Assembly: GCA_031275035.1 (NCBI GenBank)
Contig: JAISPH010000239.1
Location: 1 to 6,644, forward strand
Origin: Treponema sp.
GTDB taxonomy: Bacteria > Spirochaetota > Spirochaetia > Treponematales > Breznakiellaceae
DNA length: 6,644 bases
Direction of reading: 5' to 3'
Shown here piece after piece: positions 4,071 through 6,644 of this stretch. The position numbers and the translations under genes are program-made. The notes under the pieces are model-generated. The model had not been told where the DNA came from, ran no database searches, and saw only the letters and a program-made list of their open reading frames with translations. How positions within the stretch are numbered: position 1 is the stretch's first letter; the number at the start of each line of letters is the position of its first letter.

Positions 4071-6215
4071 ATGAGTTATTGTTGTTCTGACGATTGCGGC
4101 GGGCTGGACTTTACCAAAACACCCGTGGCCGAGATCTACGGTTCGAATTGTTTTTCCAACGCCGTAATGCGGGAGAGGCTGCCCAAAAATATTTATAAGG
4201 AAATTGTGGCGGTTCAGAACGGCGAAAAGGAACTAACTTTGGAAGTTGCCGAAGTGGTGGCCGCCTCCATGCGGGAATGGGCCATTGCCAAGGGGGCTTC
4301 CCACTATACTCATCTCTTTCAACCGCTTACGGGGCTGACTGCGGAAAAGCACGATTCCTTTATTGCCCCCACCGGGGAAGGCAAAATATTGATGGAATTT
4401 TCCGGGAAGGAACTGATCAAGGGTGAACCCGATGCGTCGAGTTTCCCCTCGGGGGGGCTGCGGGCTACCTTTGAAGCCCGGGGTTATACCGCTTGGGATG
4501 TAACCAGCCCCGCCTTCCTCAAGCAGGACCGGACCGGAACCACCCTCTGTATTCCCACGGCGTTTATCAGCTACTACGGTCAGGCCCTGGACAAAAAGGT
4601 GCCCCTGCTGAAATCTATCGACGCCCTCTCCAAACAGGCGGTCCGGGTGCTCCGGGCCCTGGGGAACACTACCACCAAGCGGGTCTTTACCACGGTGGGT
4701 CCCGAACAGGAATACTTTCTGGTGGATAAGGCCTTCTATGATCAGCGGCCCGATCTGATGCTCACGGGCCGGACCGTATTCGGCGCCCTTCCCGCCAAAG
4801 GCCAGGAGATGGAGGATCACTACTTCGGCGCCATCAAGGAACGGGTCGCCGACTTTATGCGGGAGCTGAACTATGAGCTGTGGAAGGTGGGGATTCCCGC
4901 CAAGACCCAGCACAACGAGGTGGCCCCCAACCAGTTTGAAATTGCCCCGGTCTACGCCAACGCTACCGCCGCGGTAGACGCCAATCAACTGGTGATGGAG
5001 ACCATCCGCAGCGTAGCCCGGCGCCACGGCATGGAGGGCCTGCTCCACGAAAAACCTTATGCGGGGGTAAACGGCAACGGAAAACACAACAACTGGTCCA
5101 TGGGAACCGACGATGGAATCAACCTCTTCGACCCCGGCGAGAACCCTGAATCCAACGCCCGGTTCCTCCTTTTTGCCGCTGCGGTGGTGGAAGCGGTGGA
5201 CCGCTATGCCCTGCTGATCCGTTCTTCCGTAGCGACCAGCGCCAATGACCACCGGCTGGGAGCCAATGAAGCTCCTCCGGCAATTGTATCCGTTTTCTTC
5301 GGCGGTCCCTTGACGGAAATTCTTGACAATATCGCCGAAGGCAAATCCGGCGGAAAATCCGCCTCGGGAGAGAAGATCCAGCTTGGAGTTACCAGCCTTC
5401 CTGCGCTGCCCAAGGATGTCTCCGACCGGAACCGGACCAGCCCCTTTGCCTTTACGGGGAATAAGTTTGAATTCCGCATGGTCGGTTCCTCCCAGTCCAT
5501 CGCAACCCCCAACACCTACCTGAACGCAGCGGTGGCCCAGGTACTCTCCGAATTTGCGGACAAGTTGGAAAAGGCTTCCAATAAAAACGACGCCATCCAG
5601 TCCATCATCAAGGAATCCTACAGCAGGCACCGGAGGGTCGTATTTAATGGAAATAATTATGCCGATGAATGGGTCCGGGAGGCGGAACGCCGGGGTCTGC
5701 CCAATGTACGGAACGCCGTGGACGCTTTGTCGGTATTGACCCGCAGCGAAATAATCTCCCTTTTTGAGGCCCACAAGATCCTGACTAAAGAGGAGATGGA
5801 AAGCCGTTATCATATCTACCTGGAGAAATACTCCAAACAGATAAACATTGAAGCGGGGGTTACCATCGAAATGGCCCGCCGGGCGATCTTTCCCGCGGTA
5901 ACCGGCTTTGCGGCGGATCTGGCCCGGGACGCCGCTTCCCTGGCCGCCATCGGCGCCGTCAGCGTTCCCCAGGAAAAGCGGGCCAAGCGCATCGCCGAGC
6001 TTGCCTCGGAATTGTACGACGAAACCGCAAAACTGGAAACCGTCCTTTCCGAAGCCCAGGGAACCGAGGATGCCTTTGCCCAGGCAAAAACCTATTTTGA
6101 AAAGGTCCGGCCCGCCATGGACAATGTCCGAATCCGGGGAGACGCCCTGGAAAAACTGACTGCCAAGGAAGCTTGGCCCTATCCGGGGTATGAAGAATTG
6201 CTGTTCAAGCTTTAG
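4071..6215 (+). CDS. glnN: Glutamine synthetase type III (GlnN)
   Basis: This 714-residue cytosolic enzyme makes glutamine from glutamate, ammonia and ATP. Its length is close to the ~725-730 residues of Bacteroides GlnN and far above type I (~470) or type II. The N-terminal third carries type III features, including [17 protein letters not shown] (127-143). Catalytic blocks follow in order: GPEQEY (210-215, metal ligands E212 and E214), [10 protein letters not shown] (281-290, E283 and E290), [11 protein letters not shown] (333-343, H339), [12 protein letters not shown] (393-404) and the [16 protein letters not shown] segment (454-469, with R455, E467 and R469). The last ~200 residues are the helical type III C-terminal extension. 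There is no type I adenylylation segment, so control is expected at transcription and possibly through PII-like effectors. It has its own sigma-54-type promoter and ends at a strong terminator, so it is probably monocistronic. An oddity is the start [10 protein letters not shown], with three cysteines in the first nine residues. Type assignment is secure. Confidence 0.97.
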   Translation: MSYCCSDDCGGLDFTKTPVAEIYGSNCFSNAVMRERLPKNIYKEIVAVQNGEKELTLEVAEVVAASMREWAIAKGASHYTHLFQPLTGLTAEKHDSFIAPTGEGKILMEFSGKELIKGEPDASSFPSGGLRATFEARGYTAWDVTSPAFLKQDRTGTTLCIPTAFISYYGQALDKKVPLLKSIDALSKQAVRVLRALGNTTTKRVFTTVGPEQEYFLVDKAFYDQRPDLMLTGRTVFGALPAKGQEMEDHYFGAIKERVADFMRELNYELWKVGIPAKTQHNEVAPNQFEIAPVYANATAAVDANQLVMETIRSVARRHGMEGLLHEKPYAGVNGNGKHNNWSMGTDDGINLFDPGENPESNARFLLFAAAVVEAVDRYALLIRSSVATSANDHRLGANEAPPAIVSVFFGGPLTEILDNIAEGKSGGKSASGEKIQLGVTSLPALPKDVSDRNRTSPFAFTGNKFEFRMVGSSQSIATPNTYLNAAVAQVLSEFADKLEKASNKNDAIQSIIKESYSRHRRVVFNGNNYADEWVREAERRGLPNVRNAVDALSVLTRSEIISLFEAHKILTKEEMESRYHIYLEKYSKQINIEAGVTIEMARRAIFPAVTGFAADLARDAASLAAIGAVSVPQEKRAKRIAELASELYDETAKLETVLSEAQGTEDAFAQAKTYFEKVRPAMDNVRIRGDALEKLTAKEAWPYPGYEELLFKL

Positions 6216-6238
6216 GCTTTGGTCTAAAAAGAGGTGAT

Positions 6239-6268
6239 GGGGCTGTTCCGAAAGGGCAGCCCCTTTTT
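6239..6268 (+). terminator. Intrinsic terminator of glnN
   Basis: GGGGCTG (6239-6245) pairs exactly with CAGCCCC (6257-6263), with a possible inner CC/GG pairing around a GAAA loop, and is followed directly by TTTTT (6264-6268). It begins 23 bases after the glnN stop. Confidence 0.92.
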
Positions 6269-6312
6269 ATCGTAATAGGTTAACCGGGATGCCTGTCTTT
6301 AAGAAGACACTG

Positions 6313-6364
6313 GACTTGTTCGATAACCCGGTTGGTTATCGCGGACTTTCGTCCGACACAAGTC
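6313..6364. repeat. Compact three-way-junction inverted repeat structure
   Basis: Three nested perfect stems are visible: closing stem GACTTGT/ACAAGTC (6313-6319 with 6358-6364), CGATAACC/GGTTATCG (6321-6328 with 6334-6341, 5-base loop) and CGGAC/GTCCG (6342-6346 with 6351-6355, loop TTTC). Only one unpaired base lies between the first and second stems, none between the second and third, and two before the closing arm. It begins right at the stop codon of the possible minus-strand reading frame, so it could be its 3' structure or terminator, or a small structured RNA on either strand. No known RNA family core was recognised. Confidence 0.5.
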
Positions 6365-6644
6365 AATTCAGCGTCTCCTTAAACGCCGTTCGAAGCGCGG
6401 CCCTGTTTTCCCCCAAAAAGACGGTAAAGGCCGAAACGGAAAGAGACACGCTTCCGGCGGCGATTACCGTTACGGCTCCGGCGGACGGAATTTTCCGCCC
6501 GGAACAGGAAACCGGCAGACCCAGGATGAGCCTCCCCGGAGCAGAGCTCCGGGGTATCCCTAGGCGTTGCCATATTTGCGGGGAGGCTCGTTCGATAGGA
6601 AATTTATAGTACCGCGTCTGGTTTAATACCAAATTTTTGTAAGC
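6363..6644 (-). CDS. Possible 3' end of a minus-strand gene running off the window; unrecognised
   Basis: This frame is open from the right edge to a TGA at 6363-6365, giving 93 codons without a clear start. The last ~50 codons use triplets like those of the neighbouring genes and encode a hydrophobic stretch (GAVTVIAAGSVSLSVSAFTVF) followed by a charged end, LGENRAALRTAFKETLN. I recognise no family. Against it, the first part crosses the nested inverted repeat at 6528-6589 and a promoter-like sequence at 6603-6632, which would be unusual inside a gene. A + strand frame at 6289-6609 also spans the region. The segment may be a real C-terminus, a decayed remnant, or non-coding. The rest of 6269-6362 holds only short palindromes and the three-way junction. 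Confidence 0.3.
   Translation of the reverse strand, partial: AYKNLVLNQTRYYKFPIERASPQIWQRLGIPRSSAPGRLILGLPVSCSGRKIPSAGAVTVIAAGSVSLSVSAFTVFLGENRAALRTAFKETLN
6528..6589. repeat. Nested inverted repeats with two mutually exclusive foldings
   Basis: The outer arms GAGCCTCCCCG (6528-6538) and CGGGGAGGCTC (6579-6589) match perfectly over 11 bp. Inside, CCCCGGAGC (6534-6542) and GCTCCGGGG (6546-6554) form a perfect 9-bp hairpin with a 3-base loop. CCCCG at 6534-6538 is shared, so the full outer stem and the full inner hairpin compete. Short pairs GGG/CCC (6552-6554 with 6558-6560) and GGC/GCC (6563-6565 with 6569-6571) could fill the interior. It could be a palindromic repeat element or a structured leader RNA on the minus strand. 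Confidence 0.55.

Noticed and set aside
4233..5813. Long minus-strand open frame (526 codons) opposite glnN
   Set aside because: It is the antisense shadow of a strongly conserved glutamine synthetase gene and shows no domain or start signal.
6289..6609. A 106-codon + strand open frame after the glnN terminator
   Set aside because: It has no convincing ribosome binding site, crosses both the three-way junction and the nested palindrome, and encodes no recognisable motif. Its codon use is not clearly better than that of the opposite frame.

Overview
The window reads as a bacterial nitrogen-assimilation locus with a heavy-metal efflux operon lying on the opposite strand in its middle. From left to right it holds: the 3' end of an ammonium channel gene (amtB) and a PII regulator gene (glnK) on the + strand; a convergent minus-strand operon of a CadC/SmtB-type ArsR regulator and a P1B-type metal ATPase; a 73-residue unrecognised + strand gene; a type III glutamine synthetase gene (glnN) on the + strand; a clear intrinsic terminator; and a final ~375 bp with strong inverted repeats and no securely identified gene.

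Organism: the genes are moderately GC-rich with AT-rich promoters. The combination of type III glutamine synthetase, amt-glnK without the uridylylation tyrosine, and a -24/-12 promoter would fit a free-living or gut spirochaete (a termite-gut Treponema, for example), but other phyla use the same genes. I regard the assignment as a low-to-moderate confidence guess.

How it works together: AmtB brings in ammonium and GlnK is expected to gate AmtB according to ATP/ADP and 2-oxoglutarate. GlnN fixes the ammonium into glutamine. Upstream of glnN is a near-consensus sigma-54 promoter (TGGCAC-N5-ATGCT, GG-N10-GC). A perfect 16-bp palindrome overlaps its -12 element and predicted start site, and a pair of 10-bp direct repeats lies about 155-195 bp upstream of that start site. 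Nitrogen-responsive activation combined with local repression is therefore plausible.

The metal operon is self-contained. A sigma-70-type promoter with a 17-nt spacer is followed directly by a TTGAA/TTCAA dyad where an ArsR-family repressor would sit, then the regulator, whose stop overlaps the ATPase start by 14 bp. The regulator keeps both known metal sites of its family, and the ATPase has the CPC, K and D residues of Zn/Cd/Pb exporters. The ATPase gene ends inside a perfect 16-bp GC-rich hairpin placed between it and the convergent glnK.

I see no single novel system. The most interesting signals are the glnN regulatory region, the PII protein without its modification tyrosine, and the structured right end.
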